Source: Mycobacteroides sp. LB1 (GTDB lineage Bacteria; Actinomycetota; Actinomycetes; Mycobacteriales; Mycobacteriaceae). Taken from it: 64,000 nt of DNA. Position numbers and translations under genes: made by a program. The first letter of the stretch is position 1, and every line of letters begins with the position of its first letter. The notes below the pieces were generated by a model. That model saw only the letters and a program-made list of their open reading frames with translations. It did no database searches and had not been told where the DNA came from. Positions 36,212 through 44,465 of the stretch are shown here, in pieces. The DNA lies in contig NZ_JACCFF010000001.1 in the NCBI RefSeq assembly GCF_013449725.1, positions 1,860,001 to 1,924,000 on the forward strand, read 5' to 3'.

Positions 36212-37259
36212 CTGCCAGGTTCCTGCATTTCGGAGTGTATTGAGCCTTGTTTCCCGGTGTGGCGGCGTTCACGATGATCGGAACGACGTCGTTGAGTCCG
36301 GGGAAGAATCCGGTGATGTTGAGATCGCACACATATCCGTTGATGAAGGCACCCTCTTGGGTGGTCCTTGCCACACCCTTGAGGAGCAACGGAAGATTAG
36401 CCCCGGTGAAGGCAAGCTGCGGTTCGATGGCGTTCAGGTGACTGACGAATCCCGGTTCCCGGTACAGCATTTCGTTGAGCTGCGGATACACCGTGTCCGA
36501 GATTTTCGACAACCGGCGCACTGCGAAACCCGTCGAGCCGATCGAATCCACCAACCCGGCGCGGCGGTTATCCAGGATCGTCACCATCTCACGCGTATGC
36601 GTCAACACGCTATCCAGGTTTTTATTCTGTCCAGCCAGGGTTTTCGTCAGACCGTTGAGATTTGTGATCACATCATCGAGAACCTTGTCGCGGCCCGCGA
36701 AGGTCTCGGTGAGTTGCGATGTCTGGTCGACCAGTCCGACGATCGAACCGGTATCCCCCTGCAGGGACTTGACGACACCATCGGTGAGGTTGTCGACCTG
36801 AGTCGGGTCGAGCACGCTGAAGAGGGGCTCAAACCCGTGCAGCAGCATGCCGATATCGAAGGACGGCTCTGTCTGCTCCACGGGAATCACGCTCCCCGGC
36901 TTGAGCCGATCGGTACTACCGGTCTTACCCAGCGATAGACCCAGGTAGCGCTGTCCGACGATGTTTTGGTACGTGATCGATGCAATCGTGTTGCCGTACA
37001 ACGGTTGCTCGGTCTGTACCCGGAACTCTACCTTGGCCAGATCGCCGTCGATCGCGACCGATTCGATGCGGCCGATGCGCACGCCCGCGATGCGCACATC
37101 GTCCCCGTCGCGCAACCCGGTGGCGTCCGTGAACATCGCGGCGTAGTTGTTGGTCGCCCCCGCGACATCACGCCGCAGGGTCGCGTACACCAGCCAGGTC
37201 ATCGCCACCGCGATCACCATGAACATCGATAACCCAATGAGTGGTCCACGGAACTTCAT
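36204..37259 (-). CDS. mceB: MceB-like protein
   Basis: A 351-aa MCE protein: N-terminal membrane helix (residues 6-28) and domain FTDATGLRDGDDVRIAGVRIG, then a helical tail. The C-terminal part has VCDLNITGFFPGLNDVVPI and a final Cys, as in MceB proteins. ATG 37259 overlaps the mceA stop by 4 bases. Coupled translation keeps subunit amounts equal. Confidence 0.92.
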   Translation of the reverse strand: MKFRGPLIGLSMFMVIAVAMTWLVYATLRRDVAGATNNYAAMFTDATGLRDGDDVRIAGVRIGRIESVAIDGDLAKVEFRVQTEQPLYGNTIASITYQNIVGQRYLGLSLGKTGSTDRLKPGSVIPVEQTEPSFDIGMLLHGFEPLFSVLDPTQVDNLTDGVVKSLQGDTGSIVGLVDQTSQLTETFAGRDKVLDDVITNLNGLTKTLAGQNKNLDSVLTHTREMVTILDNRRAGLVDSIGSTGFAVRRLSKISDTVYPQLNEMLYREPGFVSHLNAIEPQLAFTGANLPLLLKGVARTTQEGAFINGYVCDLNITGFFPGLNDVVPIIVNAATPGNKAQYTPKCRNLADG

Positions 37260-38782
37260 CGCGTCCCCCCTGCGGAGGTCTGCTGGGCGACAATAGGTTT
37301 GGTTCCGCGCGCGACCGGACCCAGCAGCAGTTGGGTGGACGCGGAAGCCTCACCGCCGGTGATCAGGCCTAGCTGTTGGCGTTCCATCGCGCTACCAACG
37401 GGTCCGACGGTCCCACCGAAGGAGGCCGGCGCGGTGGCGGCCGGAGCACCTCCGGGCGGTGGCGGCAGAGCGTCATCAGGGTCAGCGGTGCCGGGGATAC
37501 GCGGCGACGGATTGGGCTGCCACCACGGCAGTGGGGGATTGGGGTCCTGCAAGTTCGGGGACGGATTGTGCAGCGGTGGCCCGGTGACGATCAAATTCCC
37601 GTCCGGCCCGACCTCGGTTCCCGGCGGCGGAGCAAGATCGGGCGGTGGCTTGTAGTTCTGCGGAAGCAGTACTTCGGGGAGATCGGGGCGCACCACCAGC
37701 TCGGGTGCAGTGAAGCAGCTCGGACCCTTCAGCTCCCCGTATCGTGGGCAATCGGCGCGGGTGTACATCGTCGACGGCGTAAATGACAGATTTCCCCGGA
37801 TGTTGACTACGTCCTTTTCCGGATCCCAGACCTCACTGAAGAACTTGTCGGAGAACACCTTCAGCCGAGCTGCGATCGGCAAGAAGTGCACGGAGTTCTG
37901 AGCGAGCACGCCGATGACCGGAGTCAGCTTTGTCGTGATGTCGATCATCCGGTCGGTCTGATTATCCAGTGATTGCCGGACGATGCCCGTTGTATGCAAT
38001 CCCGCATTGAGCAGGGTCTGTAACTGCTCGCGCCTTTCGGCCAGGGTTTGCATTGGCTTGACTGCCTGATGCAGCGCGTCCACGAGCTCCGGGGCCGTGG
38101 ACTGCAAGCCTTTCGTCGCGTTAAGAAGCGCCGAAAGAGTCGACGGGCCGGTGTCAGTGGCGACGATGTCATTGAGCTGATCGACGAGCCGGGACAGCTG
38201 CCCGGCCGCGCCCAGCAGGGTGGCGCGACGCCCTTCCGTCGCCGCCGCGATCACGGCGAAGATACCCACCGAATCGTCATCGCGGCCTCGCCCGTTGGCC
38301 AAAAGGATGTCACGCAGCTTGCTGATGGTCGTCTGGAAGAGCACCGTCGGCATCTCGGTCTCTTCACCGATGGTCGACCCGTTGGTGATCGCGGCACCGG
38401 GGCCATGATCGACCAGCTCCACCGAGGACACCGCGAACACATTGCTGGGGACCACTCGTGCGGTGACCGTTCGCGGGACCGTGGGTGCCAGATCAGGTTT
38501 CAGATCGATATGAACAACATTGGGCTTGCCGCGCTGTGACGGGGTCACATCGGTCACCGAGCCGACGAGCACTCCTTGGAATTTGACATCCGACTTCGCC
38601 GGCAGGCCGTCACCCACGTTTGTCAGCTCGGCGATCACGCGGACATAGTCGTTGAACCGTCCGGTCGACTTGATCACCAGCGCCCCGGCTACCAGGGTTG
38701 CAACGACGGCCATCACCACGCCACACATGAGGAGCTGTCGATCCGACGGACCCCGACCATCGGATTCAAAGGAGTTCGGCAC
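37256..38782 (-). CDS. mceA: MceA-like protein, first gene of an mce operon
   Basis: A 508-aa MCE protein with a membrane helix at about residues 18-40 and an MCE domain (VGDGLPAKSDVKFQG), then a helical region and a long Pro-rich C-terminal tail (about 150 aa with PPPPG stretches). The GTG at 38782 is chosen because GAAGGAGG sits 5 bases upstream; an ATG at 38815 would put this site inside the gene. The expected yrbEA and yrbEB genes do not precede it: a 240-bp gap separates it from fadD5. The tube would therefore need a permease encoded elsewhere. Confidence 0.92.
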   Translation of the reverse strand: MPNSFESDGRGPSDRQLLMCGVVMAVVATLVAGALVIKSTGRFNDYVRVIAELTNVGDGLPAKSDVKFQGVLVGSVTDVTPSQRGKPNVVHIDLKPDLAPTVPRTVTARVVPSNVFAVSSVELVDHGPGAAITNGSTIGEETEMPTVLFQTTISKLRDILLANGRGRDDDSVGIFAVIAAATEGRRATLLGAAGQLSRLVDQLNDIVATDTGPSTLSALLNATKGLQSTAPELVDALHQAVKPMQTLAERREQLQTLLNAGLHTTGIVRQSLDNQTDRMIDITTKLTPVIGVLAQNSVHFLPIAARLKVFSDKFFSEVWDPEKDVVNIRGNLSFTPSTMYTRADCPRYGELKGPSCFTAPELVVRPDLPEVLLPQNYKPPPDLAPPPGTEVGPDGNLIVTGPPLHNPSPNLQDPNPPLPWWQPNPSPRIPGTADPDDALPPPPGGAPAATAPASFGGTVGPVGSAMERQQLGLITGGEASASTQLLLGPVARGTKPIVAQQTSAGGTR

Positions 38783-39021
38783 ACCGACCTCCTTCGATAT
38801 CACCTGGACGCGCATCGGCGCAGCGCCACAGCAAGATCCGAAGCACCACCTGGTCCCTTTCGTCAGCTAACGCGACACGCAGTATCAATGAGTCCGGTCA
38901 CGCCAGTCCCCCCGATGTGACGGCGATTACAGGAATGTACACTCCGTACAGTTCTACGTACGAAGCTTCGCCAAAATTATCTGAATCTGGATTCATATTT
39001 GCTGTGGCCGACTGGTTCCCG
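38783..39021. promoter_or_regulatory. Intergenic region between fadD5 and mceA
   Basis: No gene is seen. It contains a perfect palindrome CGAAGCTTCG (38961-38970), a 6-bp-armed palindrome TGAATC-TG-GATTCA (38982-38995) and repeated GTAC half-sites around 38935-38962. It probably holds a promoter or processing site for the mce genes, and it is where a yrbEA-yrbEB pair would be expected. Confidence 0.55.
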
Positions 39022-40614
39022 CTACGTCCCGGATCCGAACTGCTGTCGCAGCTCGGTCTTCAGGACCTTGCCCGACGGATTACGCGGTAACGCATCCACG
39101 ACCACGAGGTCCTTGGGGTGCTTGTACCGGGCCAGCCGTTCGGTGAGAAAACCATCGAGATCACCGATCGTGAGCGCCTCCCCGCGGATGGCCGCCACGG
39201 CGACCGGCACCTCGCCCCACTTCTCATGTGGCCTGCCGATCACCGCCACCTCAGTGATCTGCTCATGCTCGGCGAGCGCGTTCTCTACCTCCGCGCAGTA
39301 GATGTTCTCTCCGCCGGAGATGATCATGTCCTTCTTGCGGTCCACGACCCACACGAAACCGTCCGAGTCCTGGCGGACCAGGTCGCCCGAGTGGAACCAA
39401 CCACCCGTGAAGGCGTCGGCGGTGGCCTCGGGGTTATTCCAGTAGCCCTGCATCAGGGTGGGCGCCCGGTAGACGATCTCCCCGACCTCACCGACCGGCA
39501 CATCGTTCATGTTCTCGTCGACGACCCGCGCCGATACCGTGGGGATCACCCGGCCGACGGAACCCATCTTCCTGATTGCGTCCTCCCCCATGAGCATGCA
39601 GGTGACCGGCGACATCTCGGTCTGCCCGAACGCGGCCAGGATCCTCGCGTCGGGGAATGCCTCGGACATCGTCCGCAGCAACACATCACTGGCCGGTGCC
39701 GCTCCCCAGGAGAGCGTCTTGAGCTTGACCTTGCGTGGGTTTGCTCGCTGTGCCGCACACACCGCCTGCCACTGTGCCGGAACCAGGAAGATCCCCGTGA
39801 CACCCTCGGACTCCAAGACGTCCAACAAAGCTCCGGGATCAAACGCACCGAGCGGGTGAATGACCGTGGGCAACCCAAGCAGCAACCCGGTGATCATGTT
39901 CCCCACACCCGCGATATGGAACATGGGGACGCCGATGAAGCCCACATCCGAGTTCAGGTCGACGGCGGTGCTCAACAGGTAGGTCATCGCCTGGCCCGAC
40001 AGATTGAGGTGCGTCAGTACGGCCCCCTTGGGACGACCCGTCGTCCCGGAGGTGTACATGATGAGCGCGGGGGTATCACCGGGCAGATCCACCTCAGCAT
40101 GTGCCTCGCCTTCTTCGGCGATGACCTCTTCGTATCCAAGAGCACCGTCCTCGGTCTCCGAGCCGGCAACGATCACCGTCTCCAAGGCGGGCACCTGCTG
40201 GCGGACCGCGGCCGCCACCGGCGCCAGCACCGTCTCGGTGATGGCCACCTTGGCCCCGCTGTTCTCGACCAGGAACGCGACCTCTGACGGAGTCATACGG
40301 AAGTTCACCGGGATCGCGATGGCGCCGAGTTCGTTGATGGCCAGCCATGATTCGACATACTCGGGACGGTTGAGCATGAGGATCAGGACACGGTCCCCGA
40401 ACCCGACGCCGCGCCGGGCCAGCGCGTCGGCGAGCGATTGCACACGCTGATTGAGCTCAGCCCACGAGATATTGCGCCCGAGATACCGGATAGCAGTGGC
40501 ATTGGGTTGCATGAGCGCATGCCGGGCCAGCTGGTTACACCAGTTCTGGCGCCGTGCGCGGTAAGGCTGGTCGAGACTGGTGGACTGGGCGGTCACGTCG
40601 ATCGTGTCGGTCAC
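39022..40614 (-). CDS. fadD5: Fatty-acyl-CoA ligase FadD5
   Basis: A 530-aa acyl-CoA ligase. Motifs: MYTSGTTGRPKGAVLTH near residue 190, ILAAFGQTEMSPVT near 325, the hinge DRKKDMIISGGENIYCAE, and the final NPSGKVLKTELR lysine. Long runs, including YRARRQNWCNQL and GLLLGLPTVIHPLGAFDPG, look nearly the same as M. tuberculosis FadD5 (Rv0166), which heads the mce1 operon. It starts at GTG 40614 with GGAGA upstream, 11 bases after echA. It would activate fatty acids recycled or imported by the mce system. Confidence 0.92.
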   Translation of the reverse strand: MTDTIDVTAQSTSLDQPYRARRQNWCNQLARHALMQPNATAIRYLGRNISWAELNQRVQSLADALARRGVGFGDRVLILMLNRPEYVESWLAINELGAIAIPVNFRMTPSEVAFLVENSGAKVAITETVLAPVAAAVRQQVPALETVIVAGSETEDGALGYEEVIAEEGEAHAEVDLPGDTPALIMYTSGTTGRPKGAVLTHLNLSGQAMTYLLSTAVDLNSDVGFIGVPMFHIAGVGNMITGLLLGLPTVIHPLGAFDPGALLDVLESEGVTGIFLVPAQWQAVCAAQRANPRKVKLKTLSWGAAPASDVLLRTMSEAFPDARILAAFGQTEMSPVTCMLMGEDAIRKMGSVGRVIPTVSARVVDENMNDVPVGEVGEIVYRAPTLMQGYWNNPEATADAFTGGWFHSGDLVRQDSDGFVWVVDRKKDMIISGGENIYCAEVENALAEHEQITEVAVIGRPHEKWGEVPVAVAAIRGEALTIGDLDGFLTERLARYKHPKDLVVVDALPRNPSGKVLKTELRQQFGSGT

Positions 40615-40625
40615 TGACTCTCCTA

Positions 40626-41432
40626 CTAACTGAAGTTGGGGCGACGGCCCTCGAGAAAGGCGGCGAAGCCTTCTTGCGCGTCGGGTGAGGTCAACAGCTC
40701 GATCTGCCCCTCGCGTTCACGGGCGATGGCCTCGTCGAACAGCTTGAGCGACACCGAGTTCATGGCTTCCTTGGTCAGCTGCATCGCCCGACGGGAACCA
40801 TGGGCAAGCCTTCGCGCCGACTTGTCGACGCGATCACGCAACTGGTCTCCGGGCAGCACTTCGTTGACCAGCCCCGCCGTGAAAGCTTCCGTGGCGTTGA
40901 GGGGCTGGGCCAGCAGCGCCATCGCATTGGCCTTCACGCGGCCAACGGAGGCCGAGACCAACGCGCTCGATCCGCCATCGGGCATGAGCCCGATGTTGGC
41001 GAAGGCCAGCAGGAAGAAGGCTGTGTCGGCGGCGTAGACCAGGTCGCACGCCAGGCCCACCGAGGCGCCGATACCAGCAGCCGCGCCCGTGACCTCTGCG
41101 ACGGTGGGTACCGGGCAGTTCAGGACCGCACGCACCAATCGCTCGGCGTTGTCCATGGTCAGTTCGGCGGCTTGTAGCGGCGTGAGGTCTCCGGATCCCG
41201 CCGCCAACTCGGTGACATCGGCCCCCGCAGTGAAGGCACTCCCGGGGGCGCCACCGCTGATGACGACGACACGGACGTCGTCACGTCCGGGGACGGACTC
41301 CAAGGCTTCCACGAGGCCGGCGGTGGCCGCGGCGTTGAGTGCATTCATCCGATCAGGCCTGGTGAACGTGATCCGCATGATGCCGCCGTCGACGGTTACA
41401 TCGGGTGCGCCGACAGATTCATGGGGACTCAA
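40626..41432 (-). CDS. Enoyl-CoA hydratase/isomerase (crotonase) family protein
   Basis: A 268-aa crotonase. The oxyanion-hole and CoA motifs are SAFTAGADVTELAAG near residue 76 and TGAAAGIGASVGLACDLVYAAD near 120; one catalytic Glu of classical hydratases is not evident, so it might be an isomerase or hydrolase. TTG at 41432 is preferred since AGGAGG lies exactly 7 bases upstream. It precedes fadD5 in the same direction (11-base gap), an arrangement not found at the M. tuberculosis mce1 locus as I recall it. Divergent from the GntR regulator, with a palindrome between. Confidence 0.88.
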   Translation of the reverse strand: MSPHESVGAPDVTVDGGIMRITFTRPDRMNALNAAATAGLVEALESVPGRDDVRVVVISGGAPGSAFTAGADVTELAAGSGDLTPLQAAELTMDNAERLVRAVLNCPVPTVAEVTGAAAGIGASVGLACDLVYAADTAFFLLAFANIGLMPDGGSSALVSASVGRVKANAMALLAQPLNATEAFTAGLVNEVLPGDQLRDRVDKSARRLAHGSRRAMQLTKEAMNSVSLKLFDEAIAREREGQIELLTSPDAQEGFAAFLEGRRPNFS

Positions 41433-41470
41433 CTCAATGCCTCCTGGGGTTGTCGCTTCGTCGCGTCCGG

Positions 41471-41484
41471 TCAAATATATTTGA
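41471..41484. promoter_or_regulatory. 14-bp palindromic operator between echA and the GntR gene
   Basis: TCAAATATATTTGA is a perfect palindrome in the 104-bp divergent promoter, 38 bases from the echA start and 52 bases from the regulator start. It is AT-rich against a high-GC background and is the best candidate for the Mce1R-type regulator's binding site. Confidence 0.75.
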
Positions 41485-41536
41485 TATGACTTTAGATGCA
41501 AGCGCGTCACCAACAACGGAAAAGGAGGCAGATCGG

Positions 41537-42202
41537 ATGAACTCTCCCCGGACGCAGACCCGTGAGATCCGTAGGCCGCAGTTATCCGAGGAAGTTGCCA
41601 GCCGGCTCCGTGCATCGATCATGACCGGCGAACTGCGTGCCGGCGAGTACATCCGGATGGACGAGACGGCCGCCCAGTTGGGTGTCAGCGTCACACCCGT
41701 ACGCGAGGCGTTGCTGACATTGCGCGGTGAAGGACTGGTGAGCGCCGTCCCGCATCGCGGCTATGCGGTTGCCTCGATGAGTCGGGCCGATATCAAGGAC
41801 ATCTTCGCGTTGCAGGCGCATCTTGCGGTGGAGCTTGCAAAGACGGCCGCCGAGTGCATCACCCCGGAGCAGATCGACACCCTGGCCGATCTCAACGACG
41901 CACTCCGGAATGCCGATTCGCCCGAATCAATTTCATTCTCGGAGTTCGAGTTCCACCGATTTCTCAATCATGTGGCGGACCGTCCCAAACTGGCGTGGTT
42001 CTTGCTGCAGGCGACGCGATACACCCCGCACCCGCTGTTCGCTTCCGATCCCGCGTGGGCGCGGTACGCGGTGGAGACACACGACAAGCTCATCGCGGCA
42101 CTACGCGCGGGAGACACCGCCGAGGTGACTGCGCAAACCGAGGTTCAGTTCATCGACGGCGCACGCCGATTGATCGAATACCTAGACCGTGCCGGGAGGT
42201 AG
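41537..42202 (+). CDS. mce1R: GntR/FadR-family regulator, Mce1R-like
   Basis: A 221-aa regulator with a winged helix at about residues 15-75 (EEVASRLRASIMTGELRAGEYI, TAAQLGVSVTPVREAL) and an FCD-type helical ligand domain. ATG 41537 is chosen because AAGGAGG lies 8 bases upstream; an ATG at 41486 overlaps the palindrome. It is divergent from echA-fadD5-mce, as Rv0165c (Mce1R) is from fadD5. By homology it represses the mce operon and probably senses a fatty acyl ligand. Its 3' end overlaps the convergent SRPBCC gene by 21 bases. Confidence 0.88.
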   Translation: MNSPRTQTREIRRPQLSEEVASRLRASIMTGELRAGEYIRMDETAAQLGVSVTPVREALLTLRGEGLVSAVPHRGYAVASMSRADIKDIFALQAHLAVELAKTAAECITPEQIDTLADLNDALRNADSPESISFSEFEFHRFLNHVADRPKLAWFLLQATRYTPHPLFASDPAWARYAVETHDKLIAALRAGDTAEVTAQTEVQFIDGARRLIEYLDRAGR

Positions 42203-42703
42203 GGGCGGCGGTGCGTAACCGGGGCTGACGGGCGCTGCCGGTGCCGGCACCGGCGGCGCGATGGCTCCCGACGCGATTTGCTCGGCTCGGGTTTTCAGGC
42301 CCTCGGCCAGATGTTCGAGGACCTGGTTGGCGAGCTTCTTCACCATCGGCTTGGGGATCGGCAGCTTGGTTTCGACATCCATATCGACCGTAAGCAGGCA
42401 GGTGGGCCCCATTGGGACGATAGAGAACGTCTGCTCCTGCTTCTCGAAGATGTCGCTCTCCAGCAGCCGCGTCGCCACCTGAGCGGCGTTGAGGTACGCG
42501 ATCTCGGCGACGTTGGTCGAGGACATACCGCTGGTCTCCACCTTCAGGCGCACGATGCGGGGGCGGCCGTCCGGAAGGCGCTCCAGGATATCGACGCTGG
42601 TGATCTCCTTGTTCCACTCCGGGTAGGCCTCGTAGTTGGTGACGATGGAAACGATCACCTGAGGCGGCGCGACCACCTCGACGGTCTGACTAACGACTGG
42701 CAT
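42182..42703 (-). CDS. SRPBCC-fold protein, TB18.5/Rv0164-like
   Basis: A 173-aa START/Bet v 1-like protein of the polyketide-cyclase/dehydrase type, with the fold signatures VVAPPQVIVSIVTNYEAYPEWNKEI in the N-terminal part and a C-terminal helix (VKKLANQVLEHLAEGLKTRAEQ). A Pro/Ala-rich tail of about 25 residues follows. It matches the type and length of Rv0164 (TB18.5) next to mce1R in M. tuberculosis. It probably binds a hydrophobic ligand in the cytosol. Confidence 0.88.
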   Translation of the reverse strand: MPVVSQTVEVVAPPQVIVSIVTNYEAYPEWNKEITSVDILERLPDGRPRIVRLKVETSGMSSTNVAEIAYLNAAQVATRLLESDIFEKQEQTFSIVPMGPTCLLTVDMDVETKLPIPKPMVKKLANQVLEHLAEGLKTRAEQIASGAIAPPVPAPAAPVSPGYAPPPLPPGTV

Positions 42704-42707
42704 TGGC

Positions 42708-43610
42708 TCACTCTACCTTCGGTGATGCGGCACCCAAGAATTCCGATACGAGCGCATACACCTCGTCGGGGCGTTCGAGATGCACGAAATGTCCGCCGCC
42801 ATCAATGATTTCAACGCTGCGATCGGTCAGATCCCGGCGCGCCGACTCGACCAACCCCACGGTCATGCAGCCGTCGGTACGGCCGTGCAGATAGAGCACG
42901 GGGGTCCGCGCACCGTCGAGCAGTGACCGTTGCGTCTTCCAGTACTTGCGCGACGGGAATAGTGCCCGTCGAATATTGGCGCGGTAATAGCCAAGAACAG
43001 CTCGCCGACTGCCTGCCTGCAACATCGATTCACCCGTGTGGAGCAGGTCGGTGCGTGCGTCGTATCCCGGCGACCAGCGGCGCCAGTACAACCGAATGAG
43101 CCACGGCAACAGCAACTCCGGCAGCACCGGCAGCTGGTGGAAGATGGTGTACCAACTGAATGCCAGTTGCTTGAGCACAACCGCCGGTTTCGACAACATG
43201 GCGGACCCAAGAACTTCGAATGGCGGCACGGCCATAGTGACGATACGAGCGAACGGCGACGAACCGCTGCGGGCGAGGGCGTTGCCGACCAGTGCGCCCC
43301 AGTCGTGACCGATGTACACCGCGCGCTCGTCGCCGCCCAGCACCGTGTGGATGTCGAGAACATCCTGCATCAGCGCGCCCAGCCCATACTCGGCGTCTGC
43401 CGGTATTTCACTGGGCGCGTAACCACGGGTGAAGGGCGCCACCACACGCCATCCGTCGGCGGCCAGCTTGGGGCCGAGGAGACGCCAGGTGTGAGCCGAG
43501 TCCGGAAATCCGTGTCCGCAGATCGCCAGCGGACCGTCCTGCGGACCCCAGGTCAATGCCCGCAATCTGACGTTGGGCAGGTCCAGGGTCAGCGTGGGAT
43601 CGGCGACCAC
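42708..43610 (-). CDS. Alpha/beta-hydrolase, epoxide-hydrolase-like
   Basis: A 300-aa hydrolase. The oxyanion motif is CGHGFPDSAHTW near residue 31, and the nucleophile Asp lies in YIGHDWGALVG near residue 102, which is the epoxide-hydrolase or haloalkane-dehalogenase pattern (Asp, not Ser). The His is in GGGHFVHLE near the C-terminus. The start is probably GTG 43610, 7 bases after the TetR stop. It forms an operon with the TetR gene upstream and the SRPBCC gene 4 bases downstream. Substrate unknown. Confidence 0.87.
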   Translation of the reverse strand: MVADPTLTLDLPNVRLRALTWGPQDGPLAICGHGFPDSAHTWRLLGPKLAADGWRVVAPFTRGYAPSEIPADAEYGLGALMQDVLDIHTVLGGDERAVYIGHDWGALVGNALARSGSSPFARIVTMAVPPFEVLGSAMLSKPAVVLKQLAFSWYTIFHQLPVLPELLLPWLIRLYWRRWSPGYDARTDLLHTGESMLQAGSRRAVLGYYRANIRRALFPSRKYWKTQRSLLDGARTPVLYLHGRTDGCMTVGLVESARRDLTDRSVEIIDGGGHFVHLERPDEVYALVSEFLGAASPKVE

Positions 43611-43617
43611 TCGCCGT

Positions 43618-44313
43618 CTACCGGGTGCCGTCTGACGAGGGCACCGACGCCGCCGTCGCCACACCAAGCGGATCGTTGATCCGCGTTGCCTCGTCCCGAA
43701 TCAGCCCCCGCAACAGCGTGGTGCTGAACTCCACGGCGATCTCCTGGGCGCTGCGGCGGCCGCTCGGATTGAGCCAGCGGTAGGAGCCCAGGACCATTCC
43801 GATGTAACCGAGCGCCATGACATGCGAGTCGCACTCGACGAACTCACGACTGGAGATGCCTCGCTCGATGATGTTCTGAACCCGTTCCTGCACCATGTCT
43901 TCGCGCTTACGGATCTCGGCAACCTGTTCGGGTGACAGCCACTCCGAGAGGAACGGGTTCTCCTGGAAGTACACCGCGCCCTGCTCACGATTCGAGAAGA
44001 TGAGCCCGAGCATCCGGCTGGTGCATTGGTACAGCGACTCACGTGCCGTCCACCTTGAGTCGTCCTGCAAGCAGGCGAGAGTCTCCTCGGCCGCCTTGAA
44101 GTAGATCTCGTACAGGATCAATGCCTTGGACGCGAAGTAGTGGTACACCGTGGCCTTGTTCAGGCCCGCAACATCGGCGATATCGTCCATCCGGGTGCCG
44201 TGATAGCCGCGGGCGGCGAACAACTTGGACGCCACAGCCACCAATTCCTCGCGACGGCCGGCACGGCGCTGCGATGAGCTGCCTGCCTTTGTAGCCTCGG
44301 GCACCGGTTGCAT
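43618..44313 (-). CDS. TetR-family regulator
   Basis: A 231-aa regulator: helix-turn-helix at about residues 22-65 (LVAVASKLFAARGYHGTRMDDIADVAG, then KATVYHYFASKALIL) and a helical ligand domain of the KstR2/FadR-like type. It is the first gene of the hydrolase-SRPBCC unit. An inverted repeat 13-37 bases upstream suggests autoregulation. The position relative to pnt genes recalls Rv0158. Ligand unknown. Confidence 0.88.
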   Translation of the reverse strand: MQPVPEATKAGSSSQRRAGRREELVAVASKLFAARGYHGTRMDDIADVAGLNKATVYHYFASKALILYEIYFKAAEETLACLQDDSRWTARESLYQCTSRMLGLIFSNREQGAVYFQENPFLSEWLSPEQVAEIRKREDMVQERVQNIIERGISSREFVECDSHVMALGYIGMVLGSYRWLNPSGRRSAQEIAVEFSTTLLRGLIRDEATRINDPLGVATAASVPSSDGTR

Positions 44314-44325
44314 GGTGCCTCACTA

Positions 44326-44350
44326 TATGCGCAGGGTTTCCGTGCGCATA
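44326..44350. promoter_or_regulatory. Inverted repeat upstream of the TetR gene
   Basis: TATGCGCA (44326-44333), a 9-base spacer and TGCGCATA (44343-44350): a perfect 8-bp inverted repeat in the TetR promoter. A likely autoregulatory operator. Confidence 0.65.
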
Positions 44351-44465
44351 CGAAATCCCGATCAACTGGTTGGATTAGTGGGGCGTCATGTTCGCCGGCT
44401 CCGCCGCCATCTGCACGTTAAGCTGCCCACGTCCGCCGCTCTACCGACCCCAAGTAGGTAACCAC

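Noticed and set aside
38783..39021. Frameshifted yrbE remnant
   Set aside because: The gap is too short, and no fragment of a YrbE-like membrane protein can be read in any frame.
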